DNA from: JBEVNX01 sp040507895
GTDB lineage: Bacteria; Desulfobacterota; Binatia; JACPRU01
DNA length: 19,460 nt
NCBI GenBank assembly: GCA_040507895.1
Contig: JBEVNX010000112.1
Location: 1 to 19,460 of the forward strand
Direction of reading: 5' to 3'
Part shown: positions 1 through 8,096 of the stretch, one piece after another
Layout: every line of letters begins with the position of its first letter
How positions within the stretch are numbered: the stretch's first letter is position 1
Program-made: the position numbers and the translations under genes
The notes under the pieces: generated by a model
What the model was told of the DNA's origin: nothing
The model's database searches: none
Seen by the model: the letters and a program-made list of their open reading frames with translations, nothing else

Positions 1-114
1 GGGTCGTGATCGTGTCTTCACCTTCCGGCGCACCAGAACCACCTTCGCGGCTCGAATTCGATATCCCCGAAAGCGGGTTGCGTTCGGAACCGCGACGGTC
101 GACGATTGCAGGCA

Positions 115-429
115 ATGCACGACGAGACGCCGAGCCTCAAGACGCTGCTCGCTCGCGGCTGGCGCAAGCGCTGCCCGCGGTGCGGCGAAGGATGCCTCTT
201 CCGCCGCTTCAACATCTCCACGAGCGCTGCTCGGTCTGCGGGCTCCAGTATCTCGAGGAGCAGGGCGCGCTCTTCGGGTACCTGTTCCTGATCGATCGCG
301 CCCTCTTTCTCTTCCGGCCGATCGTGATGATCTATTTCCGCCTCTACGTTCCGGGAGCCGCCTGGTTCTATGCCTCGTTCGTCGTCTTCATCTTCGCGCT
401 CTTCTACACGTTGCCGCGCCAACCCCGCG
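115..429 (+). pseudogene. DUF983 family membrane protein, frameshifted and 3'-truncated
   Basis: The reading frame from ATG 115 begins MHDETPSLKTLLARGW and gives a first zinc-ribbon half (KRCPRCGEGCLF). The frame is lost at about 205-230, and homology resumes one frame back with the second half (RCSVCGLQYLEEQGALFGYL) and two hydrophobic segments (about 280-330 and 355-410). The two CxxC pairs followed by membrane segments are the usual layout of DUF983 proteins, small membrane proteins of unknown function. One missing base explains the shift, either a real mutation or a sequence error. After about 429 the coding pattern stops and the frame continues into unrelated sequence to 518, so the 3' end also seems to be cut. 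Either defect alone would make the gene non-functional. TTG 106 is an alternative start. Nothing clear is seen in 1-114. Confidence 0.6.
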
Positions 430-584
430 TCTTCACGTCAAACTATGACCACATCTTGGAACGCTGCCGGATTGCTAATGTCACACACCTTCACGGAGGA
501 GGGGATAGGCGGTATTAGCGCCCGAAGTTGTAAGGTCGATTCTCGGACACCGGCACTGCCGCTCTGCTCCCAGAGGGTACGTCG

Positions 585-1376
585 ATGGATTCGCGCGCTG
601 ACGCTCGCTACTGGGATGCGGTTGGGGTCTCGTCGCAGCAGCGGCGGGGTCGTCACACACTGTGGCGCGCCCACAGCGACGCCGTGAACGGCGCGTGGTT
701 GCAGCCCCGACTGCCCGCGCACCCCATCGAGCGACTGCTCAAGACCGACCTCTTCGACGAAGCCCTGACGACCGGATTATACCCGTTCTTTTCTCGTGCC
801 CACAGCGTGTTCGGCGTTGACATATCCGCTTCGACTCTTCGCGCTGCAGGCGCGCGCAATGCCCATCTGCATCGAACACAGGCGGATGTGCGCTCGTTGC
901 CCTTTGCCGACGGCGCATTTGACGGAATCGTTTCCAATTCGACGTTGGATCACTTCACCTCCACGGCCGACATCCTCTCGGCTCTCGTCGAGCTCAACCG
1001 CGTCCTTCGCTCCGGAGGCCGTTTGCTTCTCACGCTCGACAACTTGGCGAACCCCGTGGTCGCTCTGCGCAACGCCTTGCCGTCGCGCCTGCTGAACCGC
1101 TTGGGGATAGTCCCCTATGGCGTTGGTGCGGCGTGCCGACCGCGCCGGTTGCAGCGCTTCGTGCGGGAGGCAGGGTTCGAGGTACTGGAAGCGGGCGCCA
1201 TCTTGCACTGCCCGCGCGCGCTCGCGGTCGCGGCGGCGCGCGTTCTCGAATCGGGCGGTTCGCCGTGGATACGGCAGCGCTTCTTCGATTGCTTGACGCC
1301 CTTCGAGCGTTTGGGTAGCTGGCGAACTCGGTTCCTCACCGGCTACTTTATTGCCATCGTGGCCCGCAAAGGGTGA
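585..1376 (+). CDS. class I SAM-dependent methyltransferase
   Basis: The product is a 263-residue soluble protein with the Methyltransf_11-like pattern. It has a KTDLFDEA segment at 53-60, an acidic SAM-ribose loop GVDIS at 77-81, the adenine-contact segment ADVRSLPF at 100-107 and the post-II strand FDGIVSNSTLDH at 112-123. The usual glycine-rich motif I is replaced by the KTDLFDEA-type segment, seen in some methyltransferases near glycan or glycolipid genes. The substrate cannot be read from sequence; the nearby PaaK-like and FemAB-like genes suggest envelope or exopolysaccharide chemistry. AGAGGG at 571-576 lies 8 nt before ATG 585 and supports that start. The frame is complete, so this gene looks intact although its neighbours are broken. 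Confidence 0.75.
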   Translation: MDSRADARYWDAVGVSSQQRRGRHTLWRAHSDAVNGAWLQPRLPAHPIERLLKTDLFDEALTTGLYPFFSRAHSVFGVDISASTLRAAGARNAHLHRTQADVRSLPFADGAFDGIVSNSTLDHFTSTADILSALVELNRVLRSGGRLLLTLDNLANPVVALRNALPSRLLNRLGIVPYGVGAACRPRRLQRFVREAGFEVLEAGAILHCPRALAVAAARVLESGGSPWIRQRFFDCLTPFERLGSWRTRFLTGYFIAIVARKG

Positions 1377-1766
1377 CACGCGTCTATGAAGACCTACGAG
1401 TCCGTTGCTGGGCGGGTCCCAAGGCGAGCACAGCGGTGAGGTCGCGATATGCATCCACTCGCAATAAGTGCAGTGCCGCCGCCGACGTCGTCGAGGCCCT
1501 GCGCTCGCTGGTCGAAGAACGCCCCGCCCTAGGAGGGCGCTTGGCCGCCGGCTCGGCGCCGCGCTTCATCTCCACCGCGGCCGAGATCGACGCCGTGCAC
1601 GCCTTTCTGCGTCGCACTTCGGATTGCAAGTCCGCGGACTGAATACATAGAAGAACTCGCCGACGGTGAGGGCTCGCAGCCCCGCATGGATCAACAGCGA
1701 GGTGATGACGGGCTCCCGGTTCGTTTCGATGCTCGGCGCGACCGCGACATCGTAGCCACGCACGCC
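1377..1766. other. intergenic stretch with probable gene remnants
   Basis: About 390 bp have no convincing intact gene. On the plus strand, about 1475-1642 reads as a coding-like tail (EALRSLVEERPALGGRLA, then PRFISTAAEIDAVHAFLRR) that faintly resembles the C-terminus of a fold-type I (class V) aminotransferase. On the minus strand, 1763-1640 reads MRGYDVAVAPSIETNREP followed by a hydrophobic stretch, also coding-like but not recognised. Both are probably debris from earlier rearrangements. No terminator or promoter is evident. Confidence 0.3.
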
Positions 1767-2828
1767 CTACTCCCATTTTTTTAGAATCGAGCACCCCTCA
1801 CCTCCAAGACTCACGAGCTCGTTGCCGCGGCGGACGACGAGCGGGTTGGCTTCGAGGAACGAGGAAATTTCTTTGCTCGGGCGCGGCCAGTAGAAGAGGA
1901 AGTCGTGGTAGACCTCGGGCTTCGGCCGAAGCCGCACGCCCCACTTGAGCTTGTACTGCAGGGCGCCGTCGCTGAGGCAGGGCCGCACGCCGCCGAGGTC
2001 GAGGCTGCGGAAACCGCGCTCCTTGGCGTACTCCATGGCGAATATGTAGAGTGCGGCAAGTCCGCCGAGGGCGATCGGCTCGAGGGCTCCGTCGCGCGTG
2101 CCGAGAACGACGAACCTCAAAACGTCGCCCTGCGGCGTCAAGAGGATGGCCGAGATCGGCTCGCCTCGATGGAGGACCCAGAGCAGGCACCCGGCGCGAA
2201 ACGCTCTGAGCAACTGATGCACGTTGCGAACGACGCCGAGCGCGCCGTGTCTCCGGTCGAGGAACGGAAGATACATCTTCGTGTAGAAGCGATCGAAATC
2301 CTCCCGAGCGTTACTGATGAGCCAGCGCAAATCGTTCCTCCGGACGCGCAGAAAATCACTGCGCAGGCGCCGAGGAGACGTCGATGCGAAGCGCTCGACA
2401 TCGTTCGGCATGGACATGATCGTGCCGACCCAGTCGGGCAGCCGATGGTACGCGGCGTCGAAGAGAAACCGGCTGCCGATGCGATCGACGCGCGCGATCG
2501 TCAGGTCGTGTCGATCGCGTTCCCGCCGCAGCGCCGCCGGCAGTCTCGTCAACGAGACGCGGCCGCGGTCCTCGACCTCGATCGGGCCGGAGAAAAAGCG
2601 CTCGAGGAAGTACCGCGCGTCGGTGCCGCGACCCGCGATCAGCGCCGATGCCGGCGCCGCGGTGGTCGCGCATCGCCCGCGGGCGATCGCCAGCGGCACG
2701 AGGCCGTCTTGCGCCAGGGCGAGAAGCGGATGGGCGGTGCCGAGGACGTCGACCGCCGTCTGCGGCAGTGCGTCGTAGACTTTTCCGGCGGCCTCACGCA
2801 GGCGCCCGGCGAGAACGGTCCCTTTCAT
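1767..2828 (-). CDS. FemAB/GNAT-like acyltransferase, envelope or exopolysaccharide type
   Basis: A 353-residue protein whose second half resembles the peptidoglycan-interpeptide/GNAT fold (FemAB-like, Acetyltransf_6): a WVLHRGEPISAILLT strand pair, then a YIFAMEYAKERGFRSLDLGG helix-strand unit and a final YKLKWG segment typical of the family. FemAB-like proteins transfer an aminoacyl or acyl group; those in polysaccharide clusters have no settled substrate. ATG 2828 is chosen because it overlaps the stop of the upstream PaaK-like gene as ATGA, implying translational coupling. The open frame extends further upstream only as an antiframe inside that gene. The end has a run of seven A residues in the coding strand just before the stop (LKKWE). 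The two proteins probably act on the same substrate. Confidence 0.7.
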   Translation of the reverse strand: MKGTVLAGRLREAAGKVYDALPQTAVDVLGTAHPLLALAQDGLVPLAIARGRCATTAAPASALIAGRGTDARYFLERFFSGPIEVEDRGRVSLTRLPAALRRERDRHDLTIARVDRIGSRFLFDAAYHRLPDWVGTIMSMPNDVERFASTSPRRLRSDFLRVRRNDLRWLISNAREDFDRFYTKMYLPFLDRRHGALGVVRNVHQLLRAFRAGCLLWVLHRGEPISAILLTPQGDVLRFVVLGTRDGALEPIALGGLAALYIFAMEYAKERGFRSLDLGGVRPCLSDGALQYKLKWGVRLRPKPEVYHDFLFYWPRPSKEISSFLEANPLVVRRGNELVSLGGEGCSILKKWE

Positions 2829-4090
2829 CGCGGCGCCGCCCGATCGCCGACGAAGGTGCGGAACTTGATGGCATGTCCGGGAAACTCTTTCAGCACTTCG
2901 ACCTGCGCCTGTACGCTTTCGCCGAGGTAGGCGGCGACGCGATCGCGCAGGTGCGCCATCGTCGCGGGAGTCGCTTCGTCGCGCAGCACGACTTGGACAC
3001 GAACGCGATCGGGCGCCTCTTGGGTGAAGCGATACTGGAGCACCTCGCGACAACCGACGAAGGCCCCGCACTCGCCGGGGTAGAGCCGCCTGCCGTCGGG
3101 CAATCGCAACCCATCGGCTTCACGCCCGATCGGCGCCTCCATCGCCGGCATCGGAGAACCGCACGGGCACGGGCCGTCGAGAAAGCGGAAGATGTCGCCG
3201 ACGCGATAGCGGATCATCGGCATAGCGCGCGGCCCGAGACAGGTGACGACGGCGGCACCGAGCTCGCCGGGCGCAAAGGACCCGTCGTCGCCGATGCACT
3301 CGAGCACCAGCACGTCGGCGTTCACGTGCAGCCTGCGACCTGCCCGGCATCCGGCGGCGACGATGCCGACCTCGGTCGAGCCGTAGAGGTCGGTGAGCTC
3401 GGCCGAAAGGTGCTCGCGCAGTCGCGCCCGTAGATGCGGATCGAGTACTTCGCCGGCGTTGATGTAGACGCGCGGCTTCACGATGCGGCCGAGTTGATCG
3501 TCGACGAACGGCAGCAGCGTGCGCGCGACGGTCGCATACCCCCAGACGAACGTCGGCCGGTAGCGCTGCAGCTCGAGAAGCTGCTGCTCCGGCGAGGCGA
3601 AGCGCGAGATGTTACGACTGCGATAGAGACCCAGGCGCTGATAGGCGCGCGTCTGGTGCGCGCCGAGCGCACTCATCACCGCGAGCCGGTCGAAGGGCCG
3701 AAACCCCATCGCGAGCAGGGAGCGGAAGACGATCAGGTTGTGGGCGCGATCTTCCGCAGGCGTGCTCAGTAAGCGAAGCGGCGCGCCGGTCGAGCCGCTG
3801 GTGCTCTTGCGCGTGCAGCGCCGCGTCTCGACATCGAGGGCACGGGCCTTCTCTCCCGCAGCGACGAGATCTGCCTTCGTCGTCACCGGAATGCACCGCA
3901 GATCTTCTGCAGTTCGGATCGAGGACGCGTCGACGCCGGCGGCGCGGAACAAGTCGCGGTAGTAGGGAACCCGATCGGCGGCGTGGCGAACCGTTTCGCG
4001 CAGGCGTTGGCTCTGCAGATCGCGCAGATCCGCCACCGACATGCGCCGCACCGCGAGCAAATCGCGCATCTCGAGGACCTGTCGGAGCAC
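2825..4090 (-). CDS. phenylacetate-CoA ligase (PaaK/CapK)-like adenylate-forming enzyme
   Basis: The 421-residue protein has the ANL-superfamily layout of the PaaK/CapK branch. The ATP phosphate loop TSGSTG is at 97-102, the motif YGSTE at 236-240, RYRVGD at 294-299 and GREADG at 322-327, with a small C-terminal lid domain. A cysteine pair (PCPCGSP, about 308-313) matches a feature seen in PaaK relatives. The family activates a carboxylic acid as an acyl-adenylate. The CapK branch occurs in capsule and exopolysaccharide loci and usually lacks a proven substrate, so true phenylacetate use is not implied. Being directly upstream of, and overlapping, a FemAB-like acyltransferase suggests activation followed by transfer of an acyl group. 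ATG 4090 is the first good start; upstream sequence is degenerate. Confidence 0.8.
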   Translation of the reverse strand: MLRQVLEMRDLLAVRRMSVADLRDLQSQRLRETVRHAADRVPYYRDLFRAAGVDASSIRTAEDLRCIPVTTKADLVAAGEKARALDVETRRCTRKSTSGSTGAPLRLLSTPAEDRAHNLIVFRSLLAMGFRPFDRLAVMSALGAHQTRAYQRLGLYRSRNISRFASPEQQLLELQRYRPTFVWGYATVARTLLPFVDDQLGRIVKPRVYINAGEVLDPHLRARLREHLSAELTDLYGSTEVGIVAAGCRAGRRLHVNADVLVLECIGDDGSFAPGELGAAVVTCLGPRAMPMIRYRVGDIFRFLDGPCPCGSPMPAMEAPIGREADGLRLPDGRRLYPGECGAFVGCREVLQYRFTQEAPDRVRVQVVLRDEATPATMAHLRDRVAAYLGESVQAQVEVLKEFPGHAIKFRTFVGDRAAPR

Positions 4091-4173
4091 CGGATCTCGC
4101 TACCACGGAGAGGGATCGAGTGACACCGGCTGAACCGGAATGAAGAACGGTCCAGCGCAGCAGGTCGACGACG

Positions 4174-4395
4174 TCAACCAGAGGCCCGGCCAGACGCCAC
4201 CAGCGAGTGATAGGCGGCGAGAGCCTCGAGATGGTCGCCGTCGGCGCGGAGACCGACGTGACCGTCGGGCCGGACGCCAAGAAGTGATACCTCGCCGGTG
4301 CCCAGCTGGTCGGCCGCGGCGGGAGCAAGCCATGTCCACCCGTTCGGATTTCCGCGTGGCGACCGCAAAGGCCACCCCTCACGCGCGCGCGCGCG
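4174..4395 (-). pseudogene. remnant: C-terminal tail of class A flavoprotein monooxygenase
   Basis: The minus strand carries about 65 coding-like residues ending at 4174. Its last part reads LLGVRPDGHVGLRADGDHLEAL, close to the thioredoxin-like C-terminal tail (VRPDGHVAWR type) of FAD-dependent aromatic hydroxylases. The FAD-binding and substrate domains are missing: the same frame runs upstream to 4503, but those residues are low-complexity with no flavin motif. I read it as a decayed 3' fragment. It is short, so the family assignment is tentative. An alternating CG tract lies at the inferred junction (about 4380-4394). Confidence 0.4.
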
Positions 4396-4586
4396 AGAAA
4401 AGTTTCCACCCAAACTAGTAGAAGCCGAATCAACACGCCCATCGCCGCAGGATGTCGACCCCTTGCCCCTACTGCCAAGGATAAGCACACCACGCGGGAT
4501 CACAGGATTGGCTATCCAGTCGATGCCCGCGAGCCCATGTGCCGCAAGGCTTTGCGGGTATCTGCCCCATTCGGAGATGCGGATTT

Positions 4587-4978
4587 CTACTTGATCGTCT
4601 GCAGGATGGGGCGTGGGGAGGGCGTCCTCGCCGTGTGTTCGTCGACGACGGGTATGTCGACCGCAGGCGGAGCTTCAGGAAGCGTGCTGGCGGCAGGCGG
4701 TGTATTGGGCATCTCGACATCGCGCCCCGGCAGATCGAGCTTGCGCTGTTCAGGTGTCGGCGCAGATACGCCCGACGCTGCTGATGCCCGATCAGCGCCG
4801 TGCCGTCCTTCACGACGATCTGCACCGCCGTCATGCTCGGCACGAGAGGACCACCGTCGAAGTTCGAGTGCGTGATGCCGATCCGATCGCCGAAGACGCT
4901 CGCACGCCGACCCTTCAAGAGGATAGATGGGATGAAGCGGCTGGCCACCACTCCAACGTGGTAGCTGGAAAGCTCCAC
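4587..4978 (-). pseudogene. unrecognised protein fragment with internal frameshift
   Basis: From 4978 leftward the minus strand reads a coding-like segment (about residues 1-73: SRFIPSILLKGRRASVFGDR, then THSNFDGGPLVPSMTAVQ and VKDGTALIGHQQRR). Near 4780-4760 this frame becomes compositionally poor, while another frame continues plausibly with a Pro/Glu-rich tail (RKLDLPGRDVEMPNTPPA, then PAVDIPVVDEH) to the stop at 4587. This looks like one gene with a 1-nt frameshift. Its 5' end meets the left edge of the IS110 copy, so the insertion may have removed the start. I do not recognise the family. The rest of 4400-4586 shows nothing supportable. Confidence 0.35.
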
Positions 4979-4979
4979 A

Positions 4980-6340
4980 ATCTAAGACGCGGTCAAAGCC
5001 GCAAGGAGATGGAGGCCAGCCATGGAGAGTATAGGCATCGACGTGCACAAGGTGAATAGCCAGATCTGCGTGGTCGGGGAGAACGCAGAGGTCCTCGAGG
5101 AACGGAGGATCCAAACGGATCGAGAGCGATTTGCAGCGGTGCTGGGAAAGCGGCCGAAGGCGCGAGTGCTGATCGAGGCGTCGACGGAGAGCGAATGGGT
5201 CGCGAGGTGCCTGGAGGAGCTTGGGCATGAGGTGATCGTGGCAGACCCGAACTTCGCCCCGATGTACGCGACACGGAGCAAGCGTGTGAAGACGGACCGG
5301 CGAGATGCGCGGACATTGGCGGAGGCCTGCCGCCTGGGAGCGTATCGGCCCGCGCATCGGACCTCGGAGGAGCAGAGACGGGTTCGAGCCGAGCTTGCCG
5401 TGCGGGAAGCGCTTGTGCGGACGAGAACCCGGTACATCTCCCTGGTGCGATCGCTGCTGCGCCGGGAAGGGATCGCAGTGCGCAGTGGGGCGGCGTCGAG
5501 TTTGATCGTTCGGGTGAGCGAGCTCTCGCTCCCGCAGTGGCTCGAGTCGGAGATCGCGCCTTTGTTGGCCGTGATGGAGAAACTGAACGAAGAGATCCGC
5601 GCTGCGGACGGTCGGATCGCCAAGAGGGCAAGAGAGGATACGGTGGTGCGCCGTCTGTGCACGGCACCCGGAGTGGGCGTTGTGACGGCGGTAGGCTTCC
5701 GGGCTGCGTTGGACGAGGCCGGGCGTTTTCGAGGCGCGCATCAGGTGGAGTGCTATCTGGGGCTGGTGCCGCGGGAGATGAGCTCGGGGGAAAAGCAGCA
5801 TCGAGGCAGGATCACGAAGAGCGGGAACGGTCGTGCGCGATGGCTGCTGGTGGAAGCGGCATGGGCGGTATGGCGGTCGAGAACGGCGGAGTCGGCGGGC
5901 TTGCGGATGTGGGCGCAGCGTATCGAGGTGCGACGCGGGAAGCGCGTCGCCACGGTGGCTCTGGCACGGAGACTCGCAGGGATCCTCTTTGCCATGTGGC
6001 GGGACGGGACCTCCTTTGAGCCGCGGAAGCTTCGAACCGTAGGGGTTGCGCCGAAGGCGGCCTGATCGAGTGGAGCAACAGAGCAAAGCGAAAGATGTTT
6101 TCCACTGGTTCCACGCAAGCGTCTGGAGAGCGCGCGTGCCGCCTTGGCCGCAATCGAGGCCGATGGATAGATGGCGCCTCCGACTCTCGCACCCCCAGCA
6201 TGCGCCGGCGAATCTGTCAGCATCGCCACAACAAGAGCGCGAACAGAAGGATGACGAACCTCGTGGAGCAACAATCATACTCGCGTCAACGACAGCCGTG
6301 GAGGTGAAACTGTTCAGCTAAAGAGAGCGCGGTTGACTTG
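4980..6340 (+). mobile_element. IS110-family insertion sequence, copy 1 (approximate limits)
   Basis: The element is defined by the DEDD transposase at 5022-6065. The left non-coding part seems only about 40 bp, because coding-like sequence of another gene reaches 4978. The larger non-coding part lies 3' of the transposase, the arrangement known for the IS1111 subgroup. Weak candidate subterminal inverted repeats are GGTCAAAGCCGC (4991-5002) against GCGCGGTTGAC (6327-6337), and GCTCCAC (4972-4978) against GTGGAGC (6263-6269). IS110 elements lack classical terminal repeats and target duplications, so the ends are estimates only. Confidence 0.5.
5022..6065 (+). CDS. IS110-family DEDD transposase (copy 1)
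   Basis: A 347-residue recombinase. The N-terminal RuvC-like DEDD domain shows GIDVHK with Asp7, Glu52 in LIEAS, and the paired aspartates of KTDRRDA (Asp92 and Asp95). A coiled-coil region lies at about 115-205. The C-terminal transposase_20 domain includes the helix-hairpin-helix-like APGVGVVTA, then GLVPREMSSGEKQHRG, where Ser254/255 is the expected nucleophile, and KSGNGRARWLLVEAAW. Family members use a Holliday-junction-like mechanism, and several are directed by a structured RNA encoded in the element. AAGGAG (5003-5008) and GGAGG (5011-5015) support ATG 5022. All key residues are present, so it may be active. A 563-aa frame on the other strand is a shadow. Confidence 0.9.
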   Translation: MESIGIDVHKVNSQICVVGENAEVLEERRIQTDRERFAAVLGKRPKARVLIEASTESEWVARCLEELGHEVIVADPNFAPMYATRSKRVKTDRRDARTLAEACRLGAYRPAHRTSEEQRRVRAELAVREALVRTRTRYISLVRSLLRREGIAVRSGAASSLIVRVSELSLPQWLESEIAPLLAVMEKLNEEIRAADGRIAKRAREDTVVRRLCTAPGVGVVTAVGFRAALDEAGRFRGAHQVECYLGLVPREMSSGEKQHRGRITKSGNGRARWLLVEAAWAVWRSRTAESAGLRMWAQRIEVRRGKRVATVALARRLAGILFAMWRDGTSFEPRKLRTVGVAPKAA

Positions 6341-6445
6341 GAGCACCGCTTCACAGAAGGCGGCATTAGCGGCCGATGTCGACATAGCCGGCGATCTGGG
6401 ACGCTGGTACTTCAGACTCTACGGCCCGCTTCGAGCACTGACGAG
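6066..6445. other. non-coding 3' flank of IS110 copy 1; possible guide RNA
   Basis: No gene is supportable in this 380-bp gap. The first ~265 bp probably belong to the IS. They contain short pairing segments: GGCC (6119-6160 area) around an AT-rich loop, and GGCGC with GCGCC spanning about 6175-6203. The 11-mer GTGGAGCAACA occurs at 6070-6080 and again at 6263-6273, with a related TTGGAGCACC near 6339. In IS1111-type elements this position holds the bridge/seek RNA, but no clear fold can be drawn by eye here. The segment from about 6345 to 6445 is unassigned. Confidence 0.3.
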
Positions 6446-7491
6446 TCAGTGGGCGAGCAGCGCCCGCAGCGCCGCCTCCGTCTCCCGCACCACCTCGTCG
6501 GCGTCGACGTCCACGAGCTCGCCGTGCCGTTTGCGGACCTCGCCGTCCACGATCACCGTGTCGACGTTCTCCGCCCCGACAGCCAGCGCCAGCATGTTGG
6601 TGACGTCGGTGAGCGGCCCGTCGCGACGTCGTCGCTGCGCACCATGATGAGGTCGGCCCGCTTGCCCGGCGTGAGGGAGCCGACGACGTCGCCGAGGCCG
6701 AGGCTCCGGGCGGCGTCGATCGTGGCCATCTGCAGGATCCGCCGCGTCCCGACCGCGAGCTCCTGCTCGGCCTGACCGCGCAGCAGGCCGGTGGCGAGCC
6801 GCAGCACCGACCAGAGGTCGGCCGACCCGGTCAGCGGCAGCGTGTCGACCGACAGGGTCAGCAGCATCCCGCTGCCCTCCATCTCCTGCACCGGCGTGAC
6901 GCCGTAGCCGATCAGCAGCTCCGACCACGGGCTGATGCTCACCGACGCCCCGGTGTCGCGGACGAGCGCCCGCTCCTGCTCGATCGTGTAGAGCGCATGG
7001 ATCAGCTGGGTGTCCGGGTCGAGCATCGACTGCTCGCCGAGCTGGCGGATCATGCCGAGCGCACCCTGCGTGCGGGTGGAGTTGGCGTGGTAGCTCACCG
7101 GCAGCCCGAGCCCGCGGACCGTGTCGTACTCCGGTCGGAACACCGCTTCGCCCACGAGACCCGGCGGCCGGCCGGCCAGCCCGAGGTGCATCAGCGGCAG
7201 GCGTCCGGCGTCGAACCACTCCGCCTTGGCCCGGGCGACGTCCGCGAGGTCGATCAGGCTGGTGCCCGGGTGGCCCTGCGGCGCGCCGTAGGAGAACCGG
7301 CCGCGCAGGCCGACCTCCTGGTGGGCCCGCAGGTTGCCGTCGGCGTGGCCCGGCGAACGCAGGTTGTGCGCCCAGTCGTGCACGGTCGTGATGCCGGTGG
7401 TCAGGGAGTCGACGAGATCGAGGCGGGTGCCGTGAAAGAGGTCGTCGGGCGTGCAGCGCACCCCGTTGCGGACGTTGAGCGCGAAGTACGC
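6446..7491 (-). pseudogene. amidohydrolase (cytosine deaminase-like), N-truncated and frameshifted
   Basis: The minus strand encodes about 290 residues of a metal-dependent amidohydrolase: TTGITTVHDWAHNLRSPGHAD, a YHANSTRTQG segment, LIHALYTIEQE, SVSISPWSELLIG, TLSVDTLPLTG, and the closing SLTPGKRADLIMVR. Near 6620-6635 the frame shifts, and the rest (DVTNMLALAVGAENVDTVIV to the stop at 6446) is in another frame. The N-terminal domain with the HxH metal motif is absent: homology stops at about 7491 and unrelated sequence follows. Two independent lesions make it a pseudogene. The sequence style resembles actinobacterial members, so acquisition by transfer is possible but unproven. Confidence 0.75.
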
Positions 7492-7727
7492 CGCTGCGCG
7501 ATGCCAAAGGGAAGCGCGAGCGCGAGGAACTCGAACAGGCACAGGAGCACTATCGGCGCGGCGCCCGATGGTGTAAGGCGCTGGTGTAAGGCGCTGCGTT
7601 GGCAATGGTGTCAATGTGGTGGAGGGACCGACCGACCAGTAGCCTGATTGCGGCGAACGCGGCGTGAGGGGCCGGGCGGGAGGGGTTTCACCCGCGGGCT
7701 GTGTTTCACACCATCACGGAGGGACGT
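7492..7727 (+). other. junction region with short coding-like scrap and 13-bp tandem repeat
   Basis: On the plus strand 7497-7589 is open and coding-like (RDAKGKREREELEQAQEHY, then RRGARWCKALV and a stop), as if it were the 3' end of a lost gene joined to the truncated amidohydrolase. A 13-bp unit, GGTGTAAGGCGCT, is tandemly repeated at 7570-7582 and 7583-7595, and the stop codon lies in the second copy. The remainder is G-rich spacer before the next gene, with a clear ribosome binding site at its end. No family is recognised. Confidence 0.25.
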
Positions 7728-8027
7728 ATGTCAAAGAGTCACTCAACGCGGGAACTGCGATTCGAAGTCAAAAACGTTTTCGGCAGCGGTGTGGAGCGCT
7801 GCGTTCTCCGTTGGCCCATAGGTGCGCATTTCGACCTCGACTCATACTACGGGGACTGGCGACAGGTGCGGGACGTGGATTTCTGGATAGATCGATCGGC
7901 GCATGAGGCAGTGCTCCTGTTCACCAGAAATTGTCGGGGTCGAGGACCCGAGCCCCGTCTCGTGGGTAAGGGCTCAGAAGATCAGAACTGCGCCGAGGAA
8001 GAGGAATCCGAACAGAAGTATAACTGA
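7728..8027 (+). CDS. hypothetical protein, 99 aa
   Basis: A small open frame whose start is supported by GGAGGG at 7718-7723, about 5 nt before ATG 7728. The protein is rich in aromatic and charged residues (HFDLDSYYGDWRQVRDVDFW) and ends in an acidic tail (EDQNCAEEEESEQKYN). No signal peptide, membrane helix or known motif is seen. Its base composition is lower in GC than the flanks, which would fit recent acquisition. The last ~25 residues look less like natural protein, so the original C-terminus may have been replaced when the adjacent IS inserted. Function unknown. Confidence 0.4.
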   Translation: MSKSHSTRELRFEVKNVFGSGVERCVLRWPIGAHFDLDSYYGDWRQVRDVDFWIDRSAHEAVLLFTRNCRGRGPEPRLVGKGSEDQNCAEEEESEQKYN

Positions 8028-8096
8028 TATGGAACGACCCTCGGTCAAGCGGAGATCGTAGGTCGTTGGCTGTCTTTGTTCTTCCTGGGGGATGGG

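Noticed and set aside
1905..2930. 341-aa plus-strand frame opposite the FemAB-like gene
   Set aside because: Charge-rich, no motif, antisense of a recognised protein.
4587..6278. 563-aa open frame on the minus strand opposite IS110 copy 1
   Set aside because: Antisense of a clear transposase and without any motif; only its last ~65 residues (left of 4790) look coding and are reported as part of a remnant.
7570..7595. 13-bp tandem duplication as a possible repeat array
   Set aside because: Only two units; no further copies or spacers, so neither CRISPR nor iteron array.
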